A stretch of DNA of 64,000 nucleotides. It comes from Periplaneta americana. Taxonomy: Eukaryota > Arthropoda > Insecta > Blattodea > Blattidae. The stretch is taken from contig NC_091123.1 in the NCBI RefSeq assembly GCF_040183065.1, positions 109,280,821-109,344,820 on the forward strand, written 5' to 3'. Position numbers and translations under genes: made by a program. The notes beneath the pieces are model-generated. The model searched no databases. It was not told where the DNA came from and saw only the letters and a list, made by a program, of their open reading frames with translations. Below are positions 1 to 11,008 of the stretch, piece by piece (positions within the stretch are counted from its first letter, which is position 1; each line of letters starts with the position of its first letter).

Positions 1-616
1 CTCTTTTAGTACATAGTGAATTGTTAAATGTATGGATTTATGCGAGTACCTGCGTTTCAATATGTGATAAAAGACTAACATTTCAGACTGTGTTGAAAAA
101 TTAAAGGGCTTGTTTTATGCATCTTTCATGACAAGTCAATGGAAACTGTTGATATAAATTATAATTTCCTTGTGAGTAATTACGTATTGTTAAAAATGTA
201 CTTGTTAAAAATTTAAAATACCTGTTTTAATGTCATGTATGATTTAGCATTTCCATTTTTATGCAATTTAAACAGTATAGACATTGAATTAATTTATGGG
301 ATTTTGATCTTTCTTGATGGTTTGTCTGTTTTTTTTATTATTTATACCTTTTGTAAAGTACTACACTTTCTATATGATGCACTTCAGTTGAGCTATGTTC
401 TCTGAAATGAGGATAGGAATTTGTAAAAGCTGCAGATACACAATTTTTATCATAAAGGCGTCTTCAGGATTCATGTATTTTATTTAAAACATCTATATTT
501 TTTCAGTTAGAAATAAATGTGGTTTAGAACCATAATGTAGTGAAATTGTATAGGCCATAATAATTAAGTAAAAATGACACAAATCAGAATTAAACACGCT
601 TTAAAATTTTCGTAGT
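1..616. other. AT-rich stretch, no gene seen
   Basis: AT-rich sequence with no reading frame worth keeping, no tRNA-like boxes and no inverted terminal repeats that I can see. Either intergenic or intronic. Confidence 0.6.
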
Positions 617-760
617 CCGCCGTTGTGGCTATATGGATAGCGCGTGCGCTTCTCACCAAACGGTCCGAGCCTCGATTCCCGATGTCCACGGAACTGGGCG
701 TTATGCGTGTTGTCTTGTGATTGTCCTGTAGGCCTAATGTTTATGCGGTGGCTTGCATCA
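617..760 (+). mobile_element. tRNA-derived SINE, decayed
   Basis: A GC-richer block in AT-rich surroundings. It carries a tRNA-like A box (TGGCTATATGG at 626) and, about 40 bases later, a worn B box (GAGCCTCGATTCC), the internal RNA polymerase III promoter layout of tRNA-derived SINEs. The body after the head is not clearly one of the two main SINE families of this window, and the 3' end is uncertain. Too imperfect to be a functional tRNA gene. Confidence 0.5.
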
Positions 761-1951
761 TGCCAATTCCACGACCAGCGAGGCCAGCATTTGTAAGATA
801 GATATCTAGCGTACGATCAGATAAATCTCCCTCCCCTACCCGCAGTAGTGTGCAAGTCCGATAAAAAGGAAGATTAAACAGAGCAAGAAAGAAATATTCA
901 CGGTGAGAGGTGAAATTTATTGCTGTTTCTGCAGCATCAACAATTTGCAAATTAAGTACGGGCTGTTGATTACATCTTTATGGTGATGCTGATTGTACTC
1001 ATATAATGCAGAAAGATCTAAGCCAACAATTTTTGCTTTATTTAGTTTACTTTTACAGTTCAGTATTCTCTTCGTTACATTTTGTAACTTCAATTACTCG
1101 TCACTTTTTTGTTAGTGGACACTTCCTTATTCTTCTCACTGAAACAACAGTATATCTTTTTATATTTGAAATCTGTTTGATACTCCCTTACACCGGTACT
1201 ATGCCCATGTCTTACTTGGTTGTAGTTTCAATCCATTGCAATGTAGCGTGTTTCCTTTGATGTACTAATTTAGATCAAAGCGTGGTTCATTTTGCTTTAA
1301 CTACCAACATCCAATATACCAACAAGCCACTAAGTCATTAAAGGTGAAGGGTTGCATTAAATACACACAGTTGCTTCAGCCTAAAGGCTGAAAGAAATAA
1401 ATTACATCTCTTTGACGAAAGGTTAATTTAATATCTTGGCTCTTAACGGATGAAATTATGACTTAATATAAATGCCATATCAAGCCCTTTTAGTGGCTGG
1501 CCATTTGGTTCCCTTGTAATTTAATTCCAAGTTAACACATTTGAGTTTTCGTATAATCCAAATGCTTATATATTATATTTATCCTCATGTGGTAAAATGT
1601 TGGGTAAATTGTCAGAATGTAAAATTTTCATCATGGAGACCCGAATGTAAATTCCAATGAGTCACAGTGGAATCTGTGGACTTTGTGTGTTTGTGGGAAG
1701 TTTTCCTAAGACACTGTCATTTCCTTTGACATAATTGTGCAAATTCTCCATTTACCACCAAATTAGATGCAGATGAACGTAGTGCTCTATTATAAGCAGT
1801 ACTCCAATTAAATAAAATAGCAAGAACTATAATCTAAATATCTCTACAAAAAAAAAAAGTATTTAAATTTGAAGGAAAATCCTCATTTAGAGAGAAAACG
1901 AAAGATAGTATCATTATAGAACGAATTTCCAGTTGCAACTATTTTGGGATG
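761..1951. other. No gene recognised
   Basis: AT-rich sequence. An 84-codon open frame at 1006-1260 (+) is leucine/phenylalanine-rich, as expected of chance frames in such DNA, and matches nothing I know. A short hairpin (CAGCCTAAAGGCTG) lies near 1380. Confidence 0.5.
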
Positions 1952-1953
1952 TA

Positions 1954-3606
1954 CAGTATGTAACAATCTTGTTCGTACAGTAATATTCTTATTAAAAATA
2001 TATAATTTTGTTATCGAAAATATAATCTATTTTAATGGGTTAAATTAAAATATGAAAAAACAATATCTTCTTTTCAGGATATGAAATAAGCTTCATCTAA
2101 TTTTTCAAATCAGTATAAATAAACATACAAAATCAAAAAAATATGCACATTTTATGCAACTTTTCTCTTCGTACATCTAATCATTTTGTACTTTTCAAAG
2201 TCTTAATTGCCAACTATTACACAAAATTAATATCTTTTAACATATCCTTTGGCTTTAATAATCTCCTCACATCTTCTTTTCATTGAAGAGACAAGTTTCT
2301 TGCAAACCTCTGGGGTGATATTCTGCCATTCTTCTGCCACTATTCTTTTGAGCTCCGGAATGGATGTTACCTTGCTATTTCGTATCCTCCTTTTCAAAAT
2401 TGGTCACAAATGTTCGATAGAATTTAAATCCCCTGATTGAAGTGGCATTTTGAGTTGATGGAGAACGTTCCAAATGAGCCAGGTCTTGACGATTTCGGCG
2501 GTGTGTTTAAGGTCGTTATCATGTTGAAATATATAATCATCATGGAAGCCGATTTTTTTAGCACTTTCTTTCAAATTTGTCACAAGAATACTCTTGTACA
2601 TCATTTTATCTATAATTCCATCAATGAAGTGTACGTTTCGGACTCCAGAGGAAGACATACAGGCCAATATCATGATGGAACCATCTCCGTCTTTTACAAT
2701 AGGAATAGTATTTTCTTTCCTGAAGACAGAGTTTGCCTTCCTCCACACTCTGTTGCAACCATTTGAACCGCAAAGATTTATCTTCGTCTCGTCGGACCAT
2801 ATTACACGATCCCAATAGTCCTCCTCTTTAGAAACGTGTTCGTTTGCAAATAGAAGTCTTTTTATTCTATTTGACTCACTAATAAAAGGTTTCTTACGTG
2901 GAACCCTGCCATGATATCCGTGTTTTTACAGTACACGACGAATGGTCTGATTAGATATTCCTTTTCCTATAGTGTCTTGTACTTGTGAACTCAGTTTTTC
3001 AACACTTGACCTAGGGTAACGACGAATTTGTTGTACAATGTATCTTTCATCCCTTTCATTTAATATTCTTTCTTTTGATTTTCGCCTAAAATTCTTACAA
3101 GAACCTTCATAATTAAATTTGTGTACAATATGCTGAACTGTTGAATGTGTATGTACAACAATTTTACTTTTTTCCCTTAAAGATTTGCGCTTAAGGACAA
3201 ATTGAACAATATCTTTCTCCAGATCTTCTGAAAGTTGCTTTCGCTTCGCCATCTCGTACACTATTGTCATGCTTGCAAGGTAAAAATGTAAACAAGGGAA
3301 GCCACCACTCAGCAGTAGCAAGCACGAACCGGTTAGCGTATTTTGAAACAGTGAAATAGGGCAAGACTTGTAAGTGTACAAACAGAAAAGTTGCATATCG
3401 AACACAACGAATAATGGAGATTTCTTTTTAAAATAACAACAAATGTTTTAAAGATACTTTATAATTAAATCTAATAGCGAATATTATGCATAAACTGGAC
3501 ACAATTATATACGTGAAGAAGAAAACAACATTTTTATCTTAATTGACAGTTAAAACGTACATTGTCACAAAAATAAGGGCTGTACGAACAAGACTGTTAT
3601 ATACTG
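1954..3606 (-). mobile_element. Tc1-like DNA transposon with terminal inverted repeats
   Basis: A 1653-bp element bounded by inverted repeats that both start CAGTAT and share TCTTGTTCGTACAG; about 25 of the first 27 bases agree between the ends. Each end abuts a TA (1952-1953 and 3607-3608), the target duplication of the Tc1/mariner superfamily. The interior is a single transposase gene on the minus strand. Length, TIR and TA are all as expected for Tc1-like elements. The gene has two in-frame stops, so this copy cannot make its own transposase, but its ends look fit for mobilisation in trans. Confidence 0.9.
2227..3252 (-). pseudogene. Tc1-like transposase, two in-frame stops
   Basis: Cut-and-paste transposase of the DDE class that would bind the element's own ends. 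Read from ATG 3252 it begins MAKRKQ and stays in one frame for 342 codons, the usual Tc1 length, ending KGYVKRY. Landmarks in order are an N-terminal helix-turn-helix region, a second DNA-binding region (SNQTIRRVL), VIWSDETK with the first catalytic Asp, FQHDNDLKHT with the second, and LNSIEHL with the Glu. There is no frameshift. The only lesions are TAA at 2923-2925 just after RRVL, and TGA at 2401-2403 where family members have Trp after IEHL. Such light damage suggests a fairly recent death or read-through substitutions. Confidence 0.9.
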
Positions 3607-3608
3607 TA

Positions 3609-4254
3609 TGTATAACTTTCTATACCGTTTTGAGCGATATAGAAAACATATTAAACAAATTTATACAATTAATTGGAACAATTAGAACATTACTTAACAA
3701 AGCTCATAAAGGCATGGTTATATTTATGAGACGGCTTAATATTAGAAATGATTAAGGTATATGTAGGCTTGTATCTATTGTATTTTAATTTCTGAAAAGT
3801 TATGTACTCGTAGTTACTTGCTTGTAGTTTGTTATAGAGAAATTACATGAACAAAAAATTGCCATGAAAAATAATCAGATCGTAAGACAGCTGAATTTTT
3901 TGTTTGCCTTTAACGAATATTGTCATTTATAAGTTAACATGGTACGAATTTTATATTTTGCAAGAAAACGTGGAACATCTAATGTATGCCTACATGAATT
4001 TCAGATAATGTAATCAATCCATGATCACCGTTTTGCTAAGTGATACAAGGGAAGAAATAAAGTTATAGGAATATTAGTTAAGAAACGTCGCTAAGAATGT
4101 TTTATTAGCCTATAATATATGTTCACGATTTTTCCTTGCTATGGTTTTATCTCGCCTCAAACTCATAAATCATGTATGAGTATATATAATTTTCATCGAG
4201 ACCAATTTTTGTAACTCTGTTTAATTTGTTCATAGTCTATATATGAGTATACAT
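3609..4254. other. No gene recognised
   Basis: AT-rich flank of the Tc1 element. A 70-codon open frame at 3543-3755 starts inside the element's right end and has no family features. Confidence 0.5.
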
Positions 4255-4345
4255 TTGCTGGATGAGTGGAAGAGACGGCCTTACGAACTTAAGTCTGCCA
4301 GATAAAATAAATAATTATTACTTATTATTATTTCTAGTTAGCAAC
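4255..4345 (+). mobile_element. LINE 3' tail
   Basis: Carries the 3' end signature of a LINE family seen four times in this window: GAGTGGAAGAGACGGCCTT, then AAGTCTGCCAG, then ATAAAATAAAT, followed by TTA-type repeats. No coding part precedes it, so this is a strongly 5'-truncated insertion, as target-primed reverse transcription typically leaves. Confidence 0.6.
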
Positions 4346-4454
4346 AGTTTCAATTTTCTCTTTTTTATATTATTCATTGTAGATTTTGATGTTAACAGTC
4401 AGCTCTTAAATTTCCTTTTCGTTCTGCATTCTTGTTTTTATCCGTCTGTGATGA

Positions 4455-4672
4455 AAACAGCCCATGAAGGGCGAAGGCCGACCAGTCGGCTGCTGACCTC
4501 ACGTTCACATGCCTCAGCTGAGCTTTCCAAGTTCTTCGGGATGCTGGGTGGGCACCGGTCCCATATACTGGCCGAAATTTCGTGAGAAGATTCCTTCCCC
4601 ATGAGGATTCGAAACAGCGCGCGTTCCGTAACGCGAGTCCTAGGCATGATGTCTTAGACCACGACCTACAGT
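4455..4672 (-). mobile_element. tRNA-derived SINE, family C
   Basis: On the minus strand the head reads GTGGTCTAAGACATCATG (A-box region), then a decayed B box, then a body with the diagnostic GGGACCGGTGCCCACC and AAATTTCGGCCAGTAT. Further copies or fragments lie at 7088-7225, 11584-12745 and 61900-62160. GC content is well above the flanks. The distal body (CAGCAGCCGACTGGTCGG) is shared with the 61.9-kb copy. Confidence 0.7.
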
Positions 4673-4929
4673 GCGTGTGATTGATGTTTTACCGATTATA
4701 TCAAAAGTTGTTCATATATTTGTGTTTGTATTAATTAATTACAACTTTTCACACACAAATCTTATTCTTAAACTTTATTGACGATGTTAACGGTGAAGTT
4801 CAAATTGTGAAATGTAGAAATATAGCGTATTCTTTAGTTATTCTTATATGACTTTCAAGTGAGAAGCTTAGGAAAACTTCTGTATGTTGCTTAAAATGTT
4901 AAGAAAACTAGTAACGTGTTCAGGAGAAT

Positions 4930-5110
4930 GGGATCATTTTCATAGCTGGTTAAGGTGGTCGGAAAAACTTAGCACAGAAGGCAGTAAAGCTTGAGAAAGG
5001 TTTTGCAGTTGGCTCAGGACTCTGGGAAAACTTTTGTTCGACTCTGGAGGTTGAGAAAACTTTTATAGTTGGCTTAGTACTTTCGAAAACTTTTATGGTT
5101 GGCTCTGTAG
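4930..5110. repeat. Degenerate short tandem repeat
   Basis: The phrases GAAAACTTTT and GTTGGCT(C/T)AG recur at irregular steps of roughly 35-50 bases (for example around 4995, 5025, 5052, 5085). It reads as an old minisatellite in which units have drifted. No coding sense in any frame. Confidence 0.5.
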
Positions 5111-5474
5111 GTAGTGGAAGGTCTTATGTAACTTGTTCATCCCTGAGCGAAGCTCGTACAGATGCGCCTGTTGTAGTAATGAAACTCACTTGTAGTGCAG
5201 TTTTGAATGACCCTTACACCTCTACTTCATACGTAGGCCTATCTCATGCTCCCGTATTGACGTGCTTATCTCTCTAATCTGATAGGAATGTTTCAAGGTC
5301 TGTTGACTTAAAACATTCCTACATTTCCTGTGAATGAACCTAGTGGCTCTACCTATATTCCGTGGAATTTTTGTTAACCTAATTTCTTAATAGCCTTCAC
5401 TTGATACTTACTGGAAACTAGAAATATATCTTGGAATTTAGTACGAATTTTGAGATACTCTAATTAGGCCTACA
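5111..5474. other. No gene recognised
   Basis: Sequence between the decayed tandem repeat and the LINE relic. It contains two of the TAGGCCTA octamers (5234, 5465). A 60-codon open frame at 5095-5277 has no recognisable features. Confidence 0.5.
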
Positions 5475-6215
5475 TGTAACTTAGAATCTACTCGTACTAA
5501 AATTTATAAATTAAAAACTAATGTTTCTCCTGGTAATGATGGTATAGCCAGTTCTGTCTTACAGAAAATTAAAAATTATGCATTAAAACCACTTTTATAT
5601 ATAATTAATTTGTGTTGCATACAGGGTGTTTTTCCTACAAAACTGAAAACTGCTATTGTCTTCCCTTATATAAGTCAGATGATCGAACTAATTTAAACAA
5701 TTATAGACCTATTTCTCTTGCTAAACTAGTAAAAAGATGTGTTAAAAAAGATTAGTAAACTATCTAGAAAAAAACATTTCGAGCGAATTTCAATTTGGAT
5801 TCCGTACATCTAAAGCGGTGGTCGTCAACACTCGCTGAAATGGGTAAAGGGTAAGTAAGCAGTGCTTCGTAATATGACCCGTCGTGCAGCAGGAAGAGGG
5901 AGAGAGCATATCCGCTGCAGCCACGGTGCACGCCAGTGCAATGTTTTATCCGCGGGTAAAAGACGCTAGCCCGAAGGGTGCACTGTGCTGATGACCGCTG
6001 ATCTAAAGGGACAAACCATGTTATTCTAGCTGTTACATGGACTATTATAATAAAATTTGATTATTTGAAATAAATATTTAGGAATATTCCTTTATTTAAA
6101 AAAGCGTTTGATACAATTAATCATGATATTCTTCTTTCAAAATTGGAAAACATTGGCATTAGAGGAGTTGTGCTCAGAAATTTTCAGAAATGTTTGATGC
6201 TTTGTATCACAAATT
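5475..6215 (+). pseudogene. Non-LTR reverse transcriptase fragment
   Basis: Partial reverse transcriptase of a Jockey/CR1-like LINE, split by a hAT MITE. The first part reads NVSPGNDGIASSVLQKIKNY, then YALKPLLYIIN and VFPTKLKTAIV. After a one-base frame change it gives YKSDDRTNLNNYRPISL, the conserved RT fingers. Beyond the insertion comes FKKAFDTINHDILLSKLENI, which holds the first catalytic Asp (motif A), and IGIRGVVLRNF. The YxDD box is absent, and several frameshifts and stops make it non-functional. Both LINE ends are missing. Confidence 0.85.
5816..6000. mobile_element. hAT-type MITE, 185 bp, inserted in the LINE relic
   Basis: Bounded by an exact 8-bp target duplication ATCTAAAG (5808-5815 and 6001-6008). 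Its ends are inverted copies, CGGTGGTCGTCA at the left and CAGCGGTCATCA read from the right. An 8-bp duplication and a CAGNGGTC terminus are the marks of hAT elements. It is GC-rich against its host and has no coding capacity. Removing the element and one ATCTAAAG restores the LINE sequence. Confidence 0.9.
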
Positions 6216-7085
6216 CAAGATTTTCTAGCTAAGTTCTTATTCCCAGAGAACGTCTCAATTACATAATTTATTATTTTTTTCTTACAATGTGGGGTGTAAC
6301 ACTAAGTCCCGAAAGGTGTACGGCTATTGTATGTTCTACTGTACATCCATTCTCTTGCAAGAGTTTTTTAACTTTCTCGTTTCCATAGTTTCGATGGTTG
6401 CCCGACGACGTCTGATCCTTCAGCTTAATGAATTCTAATATGATTTCAACAACCAGCCAATATCTTAAATTTTATTTCTCTGGATCAAGTTTGTGATGAA
6501 AGTGTACTTCATTATTTGGCTATTCTAAACACATTATGTCATCAGTCTTCGACTAATTGGACATTCTTGTGTGTCACTTGACCGAGCTCCAGACGTTGAT
6601 TCTGAGATATGTAAATAAACTTAAAAACCTGACTTTCGCTATTTATGATTTGGCACGTGGTCCAAACAGGTTTTATCTCTAATTTAATATCAAGAAAGAG
6701 TAACTATGTTTTTTATGTAGGAAGTTCTTGTCCATAGTGACCATATTATATAGAAATGTAACAATTTAAGGAATTGTTTGTTTGTCATGTGGAGGAGTAT
6801 ACTATTTATTTTCCCAGACAGCGGTGAGTACCCACAGTCTTCTTTATTTTTTTTATTTCTCTTTATTTCCTTTCATTTCTCCCTTTCCTTCTTCATTAGG
6901 TTATGTCAAGGACGTAAGAAATAGATTACAAATTCTTAGCTCCTTGTGCTTTTATAATGCTACAAAATTATAAGATTCAAAGCTTAATTTTAATTTGTTT
7001 TTGCTACCGTTACATTCTATACATTCAGTTTCAGTAGGCCTGTAATGTAAATCGGATTTCACTACTCAATGTAGCGATGCAAATT
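6216..7085. other. No gene recognised
   Basis: May include further decayed LINE sequence just after 6215, but I cannot fix a frame. A 63-codon open frame at 6782-6973 is low-complexity Ser/Phe/Leu. Confidence 0.4.
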
Positions 7086-7087
7086 TA

Positions 7088-7225
7088 TCACTGTGCTGAA
7101 TGAGCACCGGTCCCATACACTGGCCGAAATTTCATAAAATTTCTTTTTCTATAAGGATTCGAAGCAGCACCCATTCCGTAACCCTAGTCCAAGACATGAC
7201 GCCTTAGACCACGCAGCTACAACGT
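7088..7225 (-). mobile_element. SINE family C, short copy
   Basis: On the minus strand: head GCGTGGTCTAAGGCGTCATG, B-box remnant, then body AAATTTCGGCCAGTG and GGGACCGGTGCTCA. Same family as the copy at 4455-4672, truncated in the body. Confidence 0.7.
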
Positions 7226-7244
7226 GGAACTTATTGAATAGTAT

Positions 7245-7245
7245 T

Positions 7246-7288
<43 letters not shown>

Positions 7289-7297
7289 CAGCAGTAA
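7245..7297. repeat. (TAG)n microsatellite
   Basis: About 14 uninterrupted TAG units, then CAG and TAA variants. It lies immediately beyond the head end of the SINE at 7088-7225. Open frames here (poly-Val, poly-Leu, poly-Thr) are repeat artefacts. Confidence 0.95.
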
Positions 7298-7691
7298 TAA
7301 TATACACACTTGCATGCATACATACGTATTCATTTTTAAGAAAATTGACAGGGGGCAGAATTGTGATCCCTGAGTGGGATAAACAGTGTATGAGCAGAGG
7401 GGAAAGTTTTTGGCAGTGAGAAGTATCCCTTTTACTCTTTCCCTTCGTATAAATTGTATCGAGGAGTGACGTATAACATTTTTCAATTTTATTGACATTG
7501 ATTACTTTGAAAGTATATTCTAGCAACAGTATGTAGAGGTTTACGTTTACTGTTACGTGTCGTATTAAAAGTTGGAAAATAAATTAATGAATACTGAAAT
7601 TTGTTTTTTTTTTTCTTTTGAAATGCTTACGTTTAGGGTTAATCAATTTATTTTGCAATTCATTTTTAATTTTCAGAGAAGTCTATATTGT

Positions 7692-7992
7692 ATCTTAAAA
7701 GTATTTATTTCAGTCACTGACTTCACAGCATATGTTTAAGGTGCTACACCTTTACATTACATATTTAAAAGAAGTATGAACGTTTTCGTTGGTCTACGCC
7801 ATCAACATCAGATACGAAGTACATTTCAGCAATATCAGTGCTCTCTACATAATATCTACAAATACAAAACATATTTAGTGGCATGCAAAATGAGACATAT
7901 TAAAAACCAATATTGCTGTGATACACATTGACATTTTATATGACTACCTTGATTGTCACTTAAAATACACGTATAGATTACAAAAAATATTG

Positions 7993-8071
<79 letters not shown>

Positions 8072-8494
8072 AATGCAAGTCTTCACATATGAGATAATAA
8101 AATGACATGATTTAAAAGTGATAAAAATAATAAAATATAAAACTAAGATAAAAAGTATTATGAATGTGAAGAGTTGCAAAATTACAGTAATTACATTTAT
8201 TATATTCTTATTTCTGTTTCACAATAATATATATATTTCCACCATTCAGAAATGTATGTATCATGGTTTGTGTCACGTAATTATTTGAATATTTTTCAAG
8301 TTTATATGGTTTTATTATAAATGCCAATGTATTATACGTTGGGTTGTTTGATGTTGATTAATGATGTATATTTGATTTTGTCGGTAATGCTGTTCCTCCA
8401 ATCTGGAAGTAATTGAATTCAATAAGTAATGTAAAGGTGTAGCACCTTAAACATATGCTGTGAAGTCAGCGAATGAAATAAATACTTTTAAGAT
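7692..8494. mobile_element. 803-bp element with 68-bp terminal inverted repeats
   Basis: The left end (7692 onward, ATCTTAAAAGTATTTATTTC) is repeated inverted at the right end (to 8494) for about 68 bases with roughly three differences; the inner part includes CAGCATATGTTTAAGGTGC. The tetranucleotide TTAA sits symmetrically near both junctions, but the outermost bases do not let me decide the target duplication, so the superfamily is open. The interior holds the AC/AT microsatellite and no transposase. It is a non-autonomous foldback-type element. Confidence 0.8.
7998..8072. repeat. (AC)n(AT)n compound microsatellite
   Basis: About 24 AC units followed directly by about 12 AT units, inside the 803-bp inverted-repeat element. 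The 107-codon minus-strand frame across it is low complexity and not a gene. Confidence 0.95.
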
Positions 8495-9117
8495 TAATCA
8501 ATTTAATCTACTATTCAAGACAATAAGCAACAAGCTTTACTCTCACTGCGTGCATTGTTGAAACTTGTCTTTATTTAATAGCAAAAGTTGTTTCTCACGT
8601 TTCTTCGCAGTTTGTCTCATATTTTTTTCTCTATGTAGTTTCGTCAGCATTTGATAATGGCATTTCATGTTTAATATCTTAGGTCTTATATTATCTGTTA
8701 GCATCTTATCTAATTACATAAAATATAAAGAAATCGTAAATTAAAATATGACGGCGGGCGTTGCAATTTATTAATTTACTCGTAATTTCATCCTTTTTAT
8801 TCATGGTATATTAAGTATTTATATTAGGTTAATTTATAACACGAATTCAGTGAGAGGTCTGTGGGCTGTAATATTGTAGTGTCATTTAAGGAATATTTTT
8901 GTGTCACTTACACTGTTAGGTAGCGTAGAATATCACCATTGATTAACCGACAGAATCATATTCACTAGAAAGAAGGAAGCATTTGAAATTATTTGATTTC
9001 ACTTTAATCCCTCGAATAGTGTAAGGTTCTTTTTGCATACCACAAAATTAATGTGTTATGGAAAATGATTGATAAAAGCGCAGAGGGTCGCCCATGATCT
9101 ATAATTCCAGCTACATT
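8495..9117. other. No gene recognised
   Basis: AT-rich, no tRNA-like boxes, no long open frame, no inverted ends seen. Confidence 0.6.
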
Positions 9118-9388
9118 TGTCGCAGAAATCTATTTCGTCTGGCCGTATCCTTAAAGAGACATTCACAGCTGATTTTTGGTAGGGTGCACCAGTCCCCTCC
9201 TAACACTTTTATCTGTCTAAACCTAACTTAAACCTAAGGACAATACAAACACCCAGGCCATACATACCAAGGAATAATTCCTAACCTAGGGAAACTCTTG
9301 ACATAGTTTGGAATTGCACCGGAAACCTTCTGGTTAGGCGGCAGTGTTGCTAACCACTAAACCAAGAGGCTAGCCCACGACCCAGCTT
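9118..9388 (-). mobile_element. tRNA-derived SINE
   Basis: On the minus strand the head reads CTCTTGGTTTAGTGGTTAGC (A box) followed about 35 bases on by GGTTTCCGGTGCAATTCC (B box). The body includes CCTAGGTTAGGAATTATTCC and ends in GGGGACTGGTGCACCC. I see no second copy in the window, so this is a family distinct from A, B and C. Confidence 0.65.
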
Positions 9389-9727
9389 TATTTTCGTACC
9401 GAAGGAAACACTATGTTTGATAACTTCTTCGAAAAAAATTGAATTCGAGATGCTTTACCTGGAGGAAAGCACTATAACCGAAGTCCATTTAAGACAACCT
9501 TCCTATTCAGAAGCGCTTTCCGTTGCTTATGCTGTTTGTTGTTAACATACTGAGATTATGAGAAAGTGATGGAAAGAATGTTGGAATGTTTTAGCATTAG
9601 CTATTAACAAGAAATGTAATATTCTTGTAGCGATAGCTATGTGGACAAATTTTTAAATTTTAAGTCAGTAGGTGAAACAGTTATGAAAACTATTTTTGAA
9701 AGGAACTCATATCATTAAAATTAAGTG

Positions 9728-9776
9728 CCACTTAGCAGCGCCACTAGTGGTTCGTTAGTGGCGCTGCAAATGCCTG
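9728..9776. repeat. Short inverted repeat around CACTAGTGG
   Basis: GCAGCGCCACTA on one side faces TTAGTGGCGCTGC on the other, with a central CACTAGTGG palindrome, giving a strong hairpin. Related AGCAGCGCCAC sequences recur near 10146 and 10290, suggesting scattered pieces of one GC-rich repeat. Confidence 0.6.
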
Positions 9777-10008
9777 TTTCAAGCACTGCTTAATACACTA
9801 CATTTTTGTAGAGAATTCTTCAGTCCTCCAGTGAACATAGATATAAAGGGAAATAATCATACTTCTGGCAACTTTGCTCATACGGAGAAAGAATAAACGT
9901 AAAAATTGAAGAAGTGTCTGGGTCCGTCCATTGATTTTGGGAAGACAGAATCGAGAACTATTTCATACTTTATCTGATGATTTACATCAGGACTATAAAA
10001 AGTTTCTT

Positions 10009-10022
10009 CCCCCCCCCCCCCC
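10009..10022. repeat. Poly(C) tract, 14 bp
   Basis: Fourteen consecutive C residues, unusual in AT-rich DNA and a likely spot for length variation or sequencing error. Confidence 0.95.
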
Positions 10023-10134
10023 GCATGTTTAAGACTATCAAGAGCTTCTAGTAGGAATTACCAATAAAAAAAAAAGACACCTTGGCACAATAGGCTGTAT
10101 ACTGTTTTGGTGGTGCAAAGAATTGATGGCCCAA

Positions 10135-10400
10135 CAGTCTTCTGTTAGCAGCGCCACAGACGCGCTACTAAAATAGTGATGTTGCTGTGACTCCGTCTGA
10201 AACCTACAGTTCAATTCCATGTATCGCGACGGGAAGCGCCACTTTTAGTGGCCTCCACTAGAGGCGAAGCCAACCACTCAGACCGTCAGCAGCGCCACTA
10301 TTCTGTGTCTGTGGCTAAAACCCTCTTTTAGGCCTATATCAATTATTCACAAGCGGCGGCGCTTCTAAAAATGGCCTCGTGTGAAGGGGCTCTAAACAGA
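10135..10400. other. GC-rich block with recurring AGCGCCAC
   Basis: Contains AGCAGCGCCAC at about 10146 and 10290, GAAGCGCCACTTTTAGTGG near 10235 and CACTAGAGG near 10257. The composition contrasts with the flanks. It looks like decayed repeat material related to the hairpin at 9728, but no tRNA boxes or terminal repeats are clear. Confidence 0.4.
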
Positions 10401-10706
10401 TTAAATATCGTCAGGTTAGACCCACAAATTTTAGTCACAAATGTTTTGTAAAAAATTACACCTTAGAAATTTAAAATAAGCGAAATGCCGTCATTTTCTT
10501 CTTGTCCGCCGCTTCTTACCTCTGTCCTATAACCTTTCTTGGAAGCTGATTTTGTTCTCTAGCACCATATTTTTTTCTTCTCATAATATTCTCTCTTTTC
10601 TCTTATGAAGTAAGTTCATAAAATATACAGATGGGTTTAAGCTATGCAACTTTTCATGTGAACAAAAAATTCTATGAAAATTATATTATATTTGCACAGT
10701 ATAGGA

Positions 10707-11008
10707 CTTAGTCGCAATAACTTGTTTCTAGGTTACGGAAAACTGTTCTTTTTAGTCGCAATAACTTGTTCGTAGGTTACGGAAACTGTTTTTTTAGTCT
10801 CAATAACTTGTTCGTAGGTTACGGAAACTGTTTTTTTAGTCTCAATAACTTGTTCCTAGGTTACGAAAAACTTCTTTTTAGTATCAATAACTTGTTCCTA
10901 GGTTACGTAAAACTGTTCTTTTAGTCGCAATAACTTGTGCCTAAGTTACGAAAAACGGTTCTTTTTAGTCGCAATAACTTGTTCTTAGGTTACGGAAAAC
11001 TGTTCTTT
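10707..11008. repeat. Minisatellite, about 7 copies of a 42-46 bp unit
   Basis: Seven head-to-tail units, each containing TTAGT, CAATAACTTGTTC, TAGGTTACG and AAAACTGTTCTTTT. Units differ by a few substitutions and by one to three bases in the T run. Two central units are almost identical (shared CGTAGGTTACGGAAACTG and TAGTCTCAATAAC), so copies have been exchanged or amplified since the array formed. No coding sense in any frame. Confidence 0.95.

Noticed and set aside
1006..1260. 84-codon hydrophobic open frame
   Set aside because: Phe/Leu/Ser-rich composition is what AT- and T-rich DNA gives by chance; no motif, no splice context.
7149..8179. Frames of 60-125 codons across the (TAG)n and (AC)n arrays
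   Set aside because: Their open state comes from the simple repeats (poly-Val, poly-Thr, Cys-Val alternation).
10707..11008. Array considered as a CRISPR-like repeat
   Set aside because: Units are contiguous with no spacers and the DNA is clearly from an animal genome.
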